Shown here: positions 10,601 to 20,959 of the stretch, in pieces
How the letters are laid out: each line of letters opens with the position of its first letter
How positions within the stretch are numbered: position 1 is the first letter of the stretch
NCBI GenBank assembly: GCA_963966185.1
Contig: CAWZYM010000283.1
Span: 1,331,001-1,395,000 of the forward strand
DNA length: 64,000 nucleotides
Reading direction: 5' to 3'
Origin: Rhabditoides inermis
Taxonomy: Eukaryota > Nematoda > Chromadorea > Rhabditida > Rhabditidae
Position numbers and translations under genes: made by a program
The notes under the pieces: model-generated
What the model saw: the letters and a program-made list of their open reading frames with translations, nothing else
Told to the model about the DNA's origin: nothing
The model's database searches: none

Positions 10601-12560
10601 TTTAGTGAGTGTGTGATAGTCATGATATCGACTGTACCTGCAGTCTGACGGCTGAGTATTCGGGGATGTTCTTCTGGATATAGTCTGCCATGAACTGGAG
10701 TGCGAACGGCACCCTGTGAATGGGGTACTCGTGCCAGGGAATGTTCGCCTCTGCACACGGCTTGAAGGAGACTGTCTTGTGTCTGAAATTAGATCAAATA
10801 ATTTCTTCGACGTCGCTATTCATGATCGTTTGTTTATGAATTCATCGCCCTCGCCAGGCAGTGGTCATGAATGGTCGTTGAATGTGATAGATCATTAAAT
10901 GAATGTAGCTAGCAGATTAGTGTCACTCACTCGCTGCTCGGATTGCCGTTCTCTTCAATACCGATGAACACGGCGTTAGCTTCATTGTAGAGGTCGTAGC
11001 TTCTCTCCGTGTCCAGACGATTGTGTAGGATGTAGAACTTCTGAAAGTATTCGGTTATTGCATCTTTGCTACTTTAGGCTACCTTATTCGACTGGTACAC
11101 GCAGAACTTGATGGGACTGATGTGCTGCGGCCAGTTGCAATGGACGTCGATGATTTCGCGGAAGCGACAGCATGTCTGGCGAAGAGAGTGGAGATCCTGG
11201 AAATAGGGATAGTGTAAATTAACAGTATAACATGTGTGTTATTACGACGTTTGATTAACATAAGGCTGTAAAAACTACCTTAGCGGGGAGTGATCTGAAG
11301 ATGGCAACGACGAGTTCGTTGGGTAGACAGGCGAGCATCGCTGCGGAGTGACAACGACACACTGACAGACAGTGAGACTGAGTGAGTGAGTGAGGCCGCG
11401 CGCTAGTGACTCCTCGTACCCTCGGGCCATATCCCATGTCTGTACTCCACTTATCCGGCAGTGAGCGGTCACATCACTCGTTCCCATGCTAAACTGTAAT
11501 TACATGGTCATAAGTTTACAAATATCATGTGAATAACAAACAATGTTGTGTGTGAAGTTCAGAAAAGGCAATTTACTCCAAAGTGTTACGAGAGTGTTCC
11601 TTTTTTTTCTTCTAATACAAGTAGTCTTTTTTGTTATCGAAATGCTATTAGGCTACAGAAGTGTTAAAAAATAAAAATAAAATAAACCGATCCTAATACA
11701 TAGAAAACGGCCTTTCCGTCCGTCCGTCCATAACTAGGAGGAGGAGCGCCGTAGGCGCGACTCCGACTTTATTTAAACAAGATGAAAGTATGCTGCGTGT
11801 TTCAGCGAGGAGCTGAAGTCTCGGCTGCGCGAGGTGTGCCGGTTCATAGACATTGACAGACAGCTGCTCAAGAAGCTCGCCCCACTCACACACATACCAC
11901 TCGTGCAGAGGAACCAGGGTGCCGGTGGGTTGGGGGGAGAGAGAGAGAGAGGGGGGGAGAGAGATGCTTGCAGTGTCGATCTGGCCTGAGAACGTCTCCG
12001 AGCTCGGAATCGCACTGCGCCGCCTGCGCAACAAGTGAGTGGGAGGAGGAGAGGTTCTCAAACTCAGCAGTTTTCTCTTGCAAAAATTGGAAATCGAATT
12101 AGAATCACGTCTCTTTTAGATGGAACTCTCGCTGTTTCTCCGCGGACCGCCTCGACCATCTCTTCAACAACAACTTTGTGAGTGACATGAGTACCTAGAG
12201 TAGTTACGTGTAAAATGCATTTTCGTTGGAATTGTTCACTATAGAATTTACGATTAGACACTTTACTTTTCAGAGAATTTAGAGTAATCTATTTCATCGT
12301 AGGTGTTCAACTGCTGGCTGTGTTCGGATACTGTGTCGTTCGCGGGAGCAGCCGACATGTTCGAGCACTGCTGCTCGGAGGAGCACATCGACTCGGTCAG
12401 CGTCTCTCCCCCCCCCTCTCTCTTCCCCCCCTCTCTCTCTCTCCCCCTCTCTCTCATCTTTCCCTTGCAGCTATGCGGTGAGAACGGCCCCGGCTACTCT
12501 GTGGACGACATCAACTTCTGGAACTGGGTGATCAATCGGCTGGAGGAGCGCGAGCAGTAG
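7700..12560 (+). CDS. GYF-B: GYF-like domain, coiled coil, U1-type zinc finger protein
   Basis: Eleven exons give 294 residues: 7700-7737, 7881-7996, 8061-8173, 8385-8444, 8596-8676, 10028-10083, 11806-11924, 11974-12034, 12120-12177, 12303-12395, 12471-12560. It starts MEFFY like GYF-A. It then shows YGPHSESDLLQWYRDSFL (GYF-like), a shared VKRNG-x2-NPF block, a shorter coiled coil, and the same ending: a C-x2-C-x14-H-x5-H finger and a GENGPGYS-x7-FWNWV tail that mirrors GYF-A. Two introns are swollen. Intron 5 holds a dispersed repeat plus a ~1-kb foldback element, and intron 6 holds an antisense F-box gene. Despite this the exon phases join cleanly, including a Cys codon split across intron 6. 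The GYF core is weaker than in GYF-A (Phe to His in GPF). Function is unknown. Confidence 0.82.
8679..8846 (+). repeat. dispersed repeat R1, copy 1
   Basis: About 170 bases starting just inside GYF-B intron 5 match 54422-54590 at high identity, including the shared stretches GGGGTAGATCAGAGGAAGA and CGCTCTGGCGCAGGCTATAT (one shared segment carries small changes). No coding signal was recognised. It is probably a mobile-element fragment. Confidence 0.7.
9001..9974. mobile_element. foldback element with tRNA-like sequence in both arms
   Basis: The two ends are inverted copies over about 250 bases (roughly 9001-9257 and 9717-9974), both carrying ACGAGGAGTGTAGTAGGTG at the outer edge. Each arm contains a tRNA-like segment with a recognisable A box (GTGGCCTAGTGGCGAAAGCG) and B box (GAGTTCGATTCC), at 9184-9251 (+) and 9717-9784 (-). 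The anticodon region reads like glycine GCC, but stems are degenerate. The central ~460 bases show no convincing protein. It sits in intron 5 of GYF-B. Probably two tRNA-derived SINEs in inverted orientation, or a foldback transposon that captured one. Confidence 0.75.
10377..11338 (-). CDS. F-box protein, nested antisense in a GYF-B intron
   Basis: Five exons on the minus strand join in phase to 175 residues: 11279-11338, 11083-11196, 10931-11040, 10638-10782, 10377-10475. The N-terminus is an F-box: MLACLPNELVVAIFRSLPAK, then DLHSLRQTCCRFREII, the usual L-P-x-E-L ... I-F-x-x-L-P-x-x-D-L ... L-x-x-C-x-x-F arrangement. Such proteins are substrate receptors of SCF ubiquitin ligases through Skp1; the substrate here is unknown. 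The remaining ~130 residues resemble the short F-box proteins common in nematodes, but I cannot name a C-terminal domain. The start is the ATG two bases after a CCGCAG acceptor, so a non-coding first exon or trans-splicing is likely. It lies wholly inside intron 6 of GYF-B on the opposite strand. Confidence 0.78.
11339..11805. other. remainder of GYF-B intron 6
   Basis: Upstream sequence of the nested F-box gene and the tail of the GYF-B intron. No further coding signal was seen, apart from a short minus-strand frame that overlaps the F-box start in the wrong phase. Confidence 0.4.
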
Positions 12561-12944
12561 GGAGGAGGAGGAGCGAGAAGTAGGAGCAGAGAGACTGATC
12601 ATGTGAACACTGCTCTCCGGTGTCCGGTATTTATATTCATGGTCTCTCACCAATTGTGTGTTGTTATTTGTTTTCTTTACTTATCAAAGTACTATTGTCT
12701 GCTATCTGGTTCACTCTTTTTTCTGCAATGCAATGTTTGACTGGTTTTCGCTGCATCTTGAAAGTTGTCATCATTTCACCACGTTGTTTGTTGTTATCGT
12801 TGAATACATTGAATATACTTTGAGATCGATTATAGATTTTGTTTCGATGTCGCTGGTCACTAATCCATTGAATATCTCACATTGAATTACCATTCTTTTT
12901 TGTCAACCGGTTTGGAACCAGTCCGTACGGTATATGGTTTCCAG

Positions 12945-15900
12945 ATGGGCCACAGTAGTTCTAAACCGAAGAAGAAGCTACCGGAATGGCCGTCGCTGGA
13001 TGAAATGGAAACGAGACAGAAGCTTCAGGAGACAGTTCGGGGCGAGGCGAGCAAGACGATTCGGTAAGGTCTTACGACGATAACATCTCCGTGAAAAAAA
13101 ACGTTTTACACGGGCAGCTTGCGCACCCGTCTTGGCGGATTGTTATGAAAACATGACCATATACGCAGTTTTTCATGCTGATTCCGAATATGAGCATAAC
13201 TTTTCCGGAATAGTAGTTTGAAATAAATTTTGACACCCACCGATTAGACTACCCATGGAAATGACCTGTCAACAACAGCAACGTGGCAGAATGGATAGTG
13301 GAGTTGGAAAGTTAGAAATGACCATCGATGCGATGCCGCTATGCGGTTTTGGCCGGTTTTCTTTTTTATCACATGTCCTATTGCCCTGACACTTGTTTCA
13401 TTGATATTTGTGCAAATCTGCAAATGGGATGTGAGAGAACATGTCGGCATAGAACACATAGAAAGTCATACAGTAGATCGAGTAGTCATGGAGTAGACCA
13501 GTTATACTTTTTATATAAGTTGAAAAGTAGAAGTTTTATAAGTTAAAAGTTAGAACCACCCTTTTGTCGGTGACATCGCAGGCATTTCAATTGAACGGGA
13601 ACACTCTCTACATCACCTTTACGTGTATCAAACAGCGTTTTAAAGCTGGACAGATACCCAATTTCAGATTTGCACAAATATCAAAGAGACGAGTGTCAGG
13701 GCAATAGGACATGTGATGAAAAAGAGAACCGGCCAAAACCGCAAAAACTTTGCCGCATAGCGGCATCGCATCGATGATCATTTTTAACTTTCCAACTCAC
13801 TATCCATTCGGCCACGCTGCTGTTGTTGACAGGTCATTTCCATGGGTAGCTCGGTGGGGGTCAAAATTTATTCCAAACAACTATTCCGGAAAAGTTATGC
13901 TCATATTCGTAATCAGCATGAAAAACTGTGTATATGGCCATGATTTCATAAGAATCCGCCAAGACGGGTGCGCAAGCTGCCCGTGTTAGTTGGATAAGTA
14001 AAACCACAGAGAATTTTTGTATTTAGTTCGATGGAAGGAGTGGCTGACAGAGAGAATGCGGCGGTCAAGCGCTTCTACTACGAGACGAAAGGCACGCGAC
14101 AGTGAGTGTGACGGTATATCTCGGGTAAATGGTCTGTGTCAGTGGTCCGTTCTCTGAGGAGCGGATGCTGGCGTGGTACCGCGCCGCGCACCTGCCCGGC
14201 TGGCTGCGAGTCTCCTGTCACAGAGGAGACACGGTCGTCTACCAACACACCATCGGTCAGTGCGTAGGGTCTGCGCTTCATTGTTTCGCAACATTTCGCA
14301 ACATGCGTTTCACAACATCACGTTTTTATGAGTCACTTCTCCATTCAGAGTGGCTGGCTGCGGCTAATGCGGCGAATCCGTTTCTGTGCTGCGAGCGCTC
14401 TGTGGACGAGGACCGACTGGCTCACTTGGAGGCGCGTCTGCGGGACGCATCGCACGCCAGTCAGGTATGCTATAATTTTGTTAATATTTTTTGGTATGCT
14501 GTAATATTATGTTATACTGTAGTTGGCGATTTCCGCGCTGGAATCTCGCATAACTGCGCTGTGGGATCAGTTTGGTGCGAATGGCGAGGAGAGTGAGAGA
14601 AGGTCAAGGGAGCAGAGCGCGAGGGCGGACGAGACAAGTGCGGCACTGAGAGTGGAGACACGCGAGAACGCCACCCGGTTGGACACATTGACACGGGTGA
14701 GAGCGGAATTCAGAATTTATATTCAGAAAAAGAATAGAAGAGCACAGAATATGCTCTTTTCCAGGAGCGCTCCTCATGGAAGAGCGAGCTGCAGACGGTG
14801 CGTCGCGAAGGGACTGCGAATGCAGAGGTACATGCCGCGACACTCGACCATTTGCTCGCGCTGTCTGACCTCTCTCGTTCGCAACTGAGTTTCGCCAACT
14901 GACCCCGGCTGGCAATAACAGAAACTATCCTCCAGGCGAAGACTATATATGGAGGTTGATGTGTCCACTGTCATCTTGCAGAAGCAACACCGTGAGGTGG
15001 CTCGTCTCACGAACGAGCTGAAGGCGCTGCGCGAGGCTGCCGCGAAGACGGAGAAGGTGTGAAGAGGAAGGGAGAGAGGAGAGAGAGAACTGTGCATTGC
15101 AGTCGTCGCGCGGTCCCTCTTCTCTCGGTGACGTACGCACTCGCGCCGACCAGCTCAAGAAAGACGTGGCGCTGATGGAGGATGTGGGTTGCCTGCTTTT
15201 CTCTCTGCCTCCCTCTCACCCTCTCTCTCCCACTCTTTCCTCTCTTTCTTCTTTTCCCTCTCTTTTTCTCTTCATTTCTCTCTCTCCTCCCCTCCCCCCC
15301 CCCTCTCTCTATGCCTCACTCTTCCAGAAGTACCGCCACCTGCTCGCCGATGTGAGCGGCGCCAAGAACGTCCGACTGTTGGCCCGTTTGGTTCGTATAA
15401 TGTCCTATATCTTTGTATTGTTGGTGCTTCATCTCACTATTCTTAGATGAAGCAGGGCTGCAGCCTTGTATTAAAACAATTTATAGAGCGATCATGTTGT
15501 TTGTTTTTTTTCTAGAGGAAGGACGTGGACGCTTTGAGCGTGGATGTGCGCCGGCTGTCGACGGCTGATCAGCAACCGGAGACGGCAGTCTCTAGCGACA
15601 ACATGGTATATTCCATGGATTAGCGTACTGGTATAATCATTGTTTGGCGTAAACAATCGGTTCGTTGTTTGTTTGTTTGATTGGTGTGTCGCTTGAAGGT
15701 GGCGGATCAGTCGGCGTCTGGAGAAGTGGAGGAGTGGAAGGCGCGCGTCGCTCACCTCAAGAAGGAGCTCGCCGAACAGAAGAAGGTAGAAGTCGTGTTT
15801 CTGAATATGCATGTTGCATATACCACATTTTGGTTGATTGATATTCCACATGCATGTTCAGAGGTTCTACACGAGTGGACGCGCCCCAGTGGCAGCGGGA

Positions 15901-16160
15901 GAGAAGAAGACCACCGGCATGGTCGGTTGTCTTTTTGTTTATTGTAGTCAAGATCTTCCTAGTTGAACTGGGGGTTCTTGGATGACGTCACCCAACCTAA
16001 GAACTTTAGGCAGTGTTGTCATTATTTTTTTTGCTTTCAAATAATTTGTTTTGTCTTTCAGAAGCCTGTGGGTGTGTCTCGCACGAGTTTCTGGGAACGC
16101 AAGAGAGCGCTGGCGAAGGCCCAGCGCTCCACTCCCGCCATTGCTCAAACCGCCAAGTAG
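12945..16160 (+). CDS. GYF-C: N-myristoylated-type GYF-like coiled-coil protein
   Basis: Thirteen exons give 404 residues: 12945-13063, 14027-14101, 14143-14255, 14349-14464, 14523-14696, 14765-14827, 14982-15056, 15103-15183, 15328-15390, 15516-15605, 15699-15785, 15862-15921, 16062-16160. The start MGHSSSKPKKK has Gly2 and Ser6 followed by Lys residues, the classical N-myristoyl plus polybasic membrane signal. The GYF-like domain (FYYETKG, then GPFSEERMLAWYRAAHLP) is followed by an ANAANPF motif. Then come ~250 residues of coiled coil made of phase-0 exons, ending in a basic Ser/Ala tail without a zinc finger. The ATG directly follows TTCCAG, suggesting trans-splicing or a non-coding first exon. 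Intron 1 carries an ~880-bp foldback element and intron 6 a dispersed repeat. It is closest to GYF-D, sharing a WKARVA-x-LKKEL-x-E-x-KK block near the C-terminus. Confidence 0.83.
13109..13986. mobile_element. foldback element with ~330-bp inverted arms
   Basis: Left arm about 13109-13432 and right arm about 13658-13986 are near-perfect inverted copies, sharing ACACGGGCAGCTTGCGCACC at the outer ends and ATGGAAATGACCTGTCAACA inside. About 225 bases separate them. There is no protein, so this is a non-autonomous foldback/MITE-type element. It fills GYF-C intron 1. Confidence 0.85.
14832..14945 (+). repeat. dispersed repeat R2, copy 1
   Basis: Nearly identical over ~112 bases to 61515-61627, including CGACACTCGACCATTTGCTC and ACTGACCCCGGCTGGCAATA. 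It sits in GYF-C intron 6, beginning within a few bases of the exon's donor. Confidence 0.75.
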
Positions 16161-16293
16161 GGTTCCTCATGATTGTTATTGTTGTTGTTGCGCTACATTG
16201 TTTCAATTTCATATCGTTGCTATACTGGGTACGCTCGTAATGATGTAGACTGTTGAGTGTTCTCATTATTGTTCTCTCTTTTTGTTAAGTTAC

Positions 16294-16299
16294 AATAAA
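16294..16299 (+). promoter_or_regulatory. AATAAA poly(A) signal of GYF-C
   Basis: A canonical signal 134 bases after the GYF-C stop and only 118 bases before the GYF-D start. Confidence 0.6.
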
Positions 16300-16416
16300 G
16301 TTCATGTTGTGATGTGTATTTTATAATACATGTATACTTATTGGTGGCTGACGCTCCATGAAATATTTCTTATGTTGTTTATGCTCGCTTAATTATTGAG
16401 TATAATAGTTGTTCAG

Positions 16417-18791
16417 ATGGGCGCGAAAGGTTCCAAGTCGTCTCGGGAGACAGAGGAGCATGAGGAAGATCTGCCATCGCAGTGAGTTGATGAGGGGTCG
16501 AAGTGAGCGATGGAATTGTCTATGTCTAGTTCAGGGCTTCTACGGAGATTGCACAAGAGATGGAGGCGGAGGAGGAGGAGGAGAAACACTTCTACTATCA
16601 GACGCGCGATGAGACACAGTGAGTGGGCACCAAGTGAAAAGTTAAGTATATAGCGCCTGTATTATTTCGGTAGGTTGAAAATAGACTATTCTCTGAGTTA
16701 GACGGAACGGCATGACCACTCTACAACTATACTCAAATGACCTACAGTACTTGCAGCGGTCCGTTTTCGGAGATGGATATGCTGGCGTGGTACCGCGACT
16801 CGCGCCTGCCCGGCTGGCTGCGAGTCACCTGCTTCCAGCAAGGCGAGATGATTTACCACCAGACGATCGGTGCGTGTTTCCGTGTTGGTTGCTGAGTGGT
16901 TGATAGCATTCGAATCGTAGATGTTCTGGCGGGTGCGAACGCGGCTAATCCGTTCGTCTACAGCGGAGAGAAGATCGAGGAGCAGAAGGAGAAGGAAGAG
17001 ATTGATCGTGACGCGGACAATCGCGTCCGACAGCTGGTGTGTGTTTGAGGGTTGTCTCTATGAGTTCTTCAAAACACTTTTAAATCGTCTTTCGAATCGT
17101 ATCCAGAACAATGAACACAATGCCTATGCCTAGTCATCCCTTGGAACACTTCGGAATCGCCAGACTGATTGCACCTTAACTGTCTTCTCGTGTTTCTAGG
17201 AGGGAACCGTGCGGCAGCAGGCCAGTCAGCTCGCCAAGATGGACATGTTCTATGCGGCTGTCGTCGAAGCGTTCGAGGAGGTGTGAGAGAGAGGGAGAGA
17301 GAAGAGAGATTAGAGAGAGAGAGGGAAAGAGGGAGGAAGGGATAGAGAGAAAGAGAAAGGGAGAGAGAGAGAGAGAGAAAAAGAGAGAAAGAGAGGAAGA
17401 GCTAGTTGGTTTCTGGATTCAGATGCACGGTCGTCGTTTCGAGGAGTCGATGCGCTCTCAGCTGCTGCATTTTGCCGTCAAAGAGCCCCTGAAGAAGATG
17501 ATACAGCCTATTGTGAGTTGCGGAATTATTCCCAAACTCGATTTTGCATATGTTTGAAATCACGAGTACATTACAAACTTTTTGATGGGGTGAATAAATG
17601 GAAAACAAGAGGAAGAGAATGAACCGTATTAGCTTCAAGTTTAGTAGATCTAATCAAAAACTCTACCAACGCGTAAACCTCTCATGTTCAGCGCACCGAC
17701 ATGCAGACGCGCTGCGATTCGCTGGAGTCGAAGCTGACCAGCGTGACGAAGTCATGTGCTCGTCACTCGACTGCTCCTGCTCCCACCCACACGCAGTGCG
17801 CAGCCGAGATGAAGAAGCTGCACGACAAGAACACCGCCCTCGAACAGGTAGGGGACAACTGCTGGCATCAAATCAAACCTCTGTGAGAAACGCTGGGCGC
17901 GCGCGCGGAGTAGCCCACATGGAAGTCAGCAACGCTAGCTCCTGCCATAGAACTCTCATATTTCCCCCAGTTTCCGCCCATTTTGCTCGAATTTCTTGAT
18001 TTCTTTGATATCTGTTATTCAATTGTGGATGATGATTGAGGATGATGACAATTAACGCGTGTTTGTATATTTGCAGCAATACCGCACTTGGAATGACGAG
18101 CTGGCGTCTCTTCGGGCGAAGATGCAGAGTGTGGAGAAGGGGAAGACGGGCAAGGCGGGAGACAAGCAGGAGTTCGACAAGATGGCTGGCAAGATCCACA
18201 AGCTCCAGACGGTGCAATTCGCCTCCTCTCTGCTCTCTGCTCTCTGCTCTCTGCTCTCTGCTCTCTGCTCTCTGCTCTCTCTCTTCATCTCCCTTTGTCT
18301 TTCAGCAATACTCTTGCGCGAACAACGAGCTGATTGACATTCGGAAGACGCTGAAGGCTGGCGGCGGAGTCGCTTCGATCGAGCACATCCAGATTCAGCT
18401 CGCTGCAATGACACAGGTAGTTCTCGCCTGGTATCATGTATATAGTAAGTCGTAGAATGTTTTTTTTATCAACTATGTGAACTACGAGCTATTTTCACAG
18501 AACGGATTACTTCCTCCTTCTTCACATATTCCTCTGCAGGCGGCTGTGTCTACTGGCGGAGCATCCGAGAAGGAAGTGGACAAGTGGAAGGCGCGCGTGG
18601 CGAAGCTCAAGAAGGAGCTCGTCGAGGAGAAGAAGGTAACACACTCTTTCAATGTCCACTCTCCTTCCTCACTACTTCCACCATGTCCTCTCGTGACCAC
18701 TGTTGTTCAGAAGTTCCACGAGAATGGAGGCTCGTTCGCGGCGGGAGAGAGTCGACCGGCGGTCAAGGAGGACGATTCCGGCTGGTGGTAG
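16417..18791 (+). CDS. GYF-D: N-myristoylated-type GYF-like coiled-coil protein
   Basis: Eleven exons give 375 residues: 16417-16481, 16535-16618, 16757-16869, 16921-17036, 17200-17280, 17423-17512, 17692-17847, 18077-18211, 18306-18416, 18540-18635, 18711-18791. The start MGAKGSKSS has Gly2 and Ser6, an N-myristoylation consensus. An acidic linker leads to the GYF-like domain (FYYQTRD, then GPFSEMDMLAWYRDSRLP), an ANAANPF motif and a coiled coil. The ATG directly follows GTTCAG. The coiled-coil exons are all phase 0. The EAFEE and LLHFAVKEPLKKM blocks are shared with GYF-E, and the C-terminal WKARVAKLKKEL block with GYF-C, so D combines modules of both neighbours. Function is unknown; attachment of a proline-motif adaptor to membranes is an inference. 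Confidence 0.83.
18228..18290 (+). repeat. (CTCTGCT)n heptamer in GYF-D intron
   Basis: About seven copies of a 7-base unit, one base different from the large heptamer array at 44 kb. Confidence 0.85.
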
Positions 18792-18924
18792 AAAGCTGAT
18801 TCGACGCCATATATTGCTCATATAATACCTTTGACGTCATTGTTGTAGTTGTATTTTACTGTTGCTCACTTTTACTCACATTGTTGGACTGATCTCTTTG
18901 CCACTTTTTGTTACGTTTTTTGAC

Positions 18925-18930
18925 AATAAA
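18925..18930 (+). promoter_or_regulatory. AATAAA poly(A) signal of GYF-D
   Basis: Canonical signal 134 bases after the GYF-D stop, the same distance as in GYF-C. Confidence 0.55.
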
Positions 18931-19312
18931 TATTTTCCGAATGCGGTTTCTACATACTTACGCAACAGACGACAGGGCAAATATAAAAAAGTAACATCAA
19001 AAATACAACTGAGTGAGCAATTTTTAATTTTTAATAGACTTTTTCACATAAGTGTCTCTTTCGAAGTTTGTGAACTGTTAACGATTCACTAGTATTTGAT
19101 GATTTGAGATTAGCTGCAGACTCATAATAATTTGATCTTTCATCAGCTACTTCTGCGAGGCATGTGAGATATTTATTTTGCACGTTTTATGTCAATTGCA
19201 CACGAAAAGCGCATGTATCCAAGGAGATTATGTAATCAGTAGAGCATTTTCGGAGAATCACAGATGATATCATTATGCGTTGCATAAGGAAGCCTAGAAC
19301 ATTTCTCACACG

Positions 19313-19493
19313 CTCGCTTTCTATTCTATTCTATTCTATTCACATGATCGTTCGAGCTGTATTGATCGAGCCGCTCTTGTTCTAGCCAAACACACGCTCA
19401 AACACGCTTTTTATACACGTTTCTAGTTTGAAATGAACGTGTGCGAGTGAAATTGCATTCATTCGCTGTTCACTGCTCACTTTTCAGAGCGAA
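19313..19493 (+). promoter_or_regulatory. 5' flank of GYF-E, duplicated upstream of GYF-F
   Basis: This stretch and 26160-26350 share a common layout: CTATTC tract, GATCGTT-GAGC, TTGATCGAGCCGCT, CACACGC tracts, a TACACG block and a TTTTCAG acceptor followed by GCGAAATGTTTTG. The resemblance shows that the duplication producing E and F included upstream DNA. The acceptor before the ATG is a candidate spliced-leader site. No defined promoter motif was recognised. Confidence 0.45.
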
Positions 19494-20914
19494 ATGTTTT
19501 GGAACTCACGCTATCATAAGAGTACGAGCTCAACAGGTTAGTGATTACATTGTGCTCTCTTTTTGAAATCGTAAATTCAGGGATGGACCGGGAGGGTTCG
19601 CGGCCTCAAAGCGCCGAATCACCTCCATCATCGTCCGAAGACGTCTTGGAGAAGCAGGCGAAAGAGCAGGTATTGGATAAGAAGAAGGAGGAGGAAAAGA
19701 AGGAGGAGCAGGAGCAGAAGAACGAATCGAGGTACGTGGATAATGAGCCCTCCATGAGCTCCCCATAAATGAGCTCCCCATAAGTAGCTGATTGTTTACA
19801 CCAATTAGCCTAGGGCCAGCTCCATATTTGCCACATCCTGTTCACTATTTCACATATTCATGTATATTATGTCACGGCAGATGAACATTATCATATTATA
19901 GGCCTAAGTCACTTTCATCACAGTGTTCTCAGCAAGTTCGATGTCGAGAAGGAGCAAGACGTGACAGTAAGAGAGCATGCGGAAAAGGTGTTCTTCTACC
20001 AGCGGAAGGGAGAGCGATTGTGAGTCTGTTTTATCAACACACTATGTAGTTACGTACATGCTCGGATGTATTTAGGGCACTCTAAAACCTTTAAAGGAAC
20101 ATACCACTCTAAATTTCGTACATAAACTACGATCAGCACTCAGATGAACATGAACATACAATCACTTTTCATAAACAAACCATACGTTAAATATGAACAG
20201 AACGTGCAGAAAACGCGTCGCCAAATTTTCGCATTCTGTGGAAATAGTGTACTTAGGGGACAGTTTCTGCGGATGGAGTGTGTTTTAGGGTCGTAAATCA
20301 CACTCCATCCGCAGAAACTGTCCCCGTCAGTACACTATGTATAAATTTTTGCAACGCGTTTATGCATATTCTGTTGATTTTTAATATATGACATGTTCAT
20401 GAAAAATGATTGTATTTTCGTTTTCTTGCACGTGGAACTTTTGGTTTATACACGAAATTTAAAGTGGTATGTCCCTTTAAAGTTACTGCTTGCAGTGGTC
20501 CGTTCTCCGAGGAACAGATGCTGGCGTGGTATCGCGCCTCGTTCTTGCCCAGTCACTTGCAAGTTACTTGCATCCTGGGAGACCGGGTCGAGTACGAGCA
20601 GACGATAGGTGCGTGAATGTGGCAGTTAACTTTTTGTATTGCATCATTTTTTTTAATCTGTTTCAGAGTCGCTGGCCGCTGTGAACGCGGCGAACCCGTT
20701 TCTGTTCAAGCCGGAGGAGAGCAAGAAGGAGATCAAAGAACTGCGCGAGCAGCTTGTGAGGCAGTTGTTTTCCTTATTTTTAACAGATTGAAGGTTTTTT
20801 TCAAAGTGATCGATGCACCGATCGTTTCAGGTAGCTTGCCAGCGGAAGTGGCACACGGAAACACAGAAGCGAGACCTCTATCTAGCGGCACTAATAGAGG
20901 CGTTCGAAGAGGTA

Positions 20915-20959
<45 letters not shown>

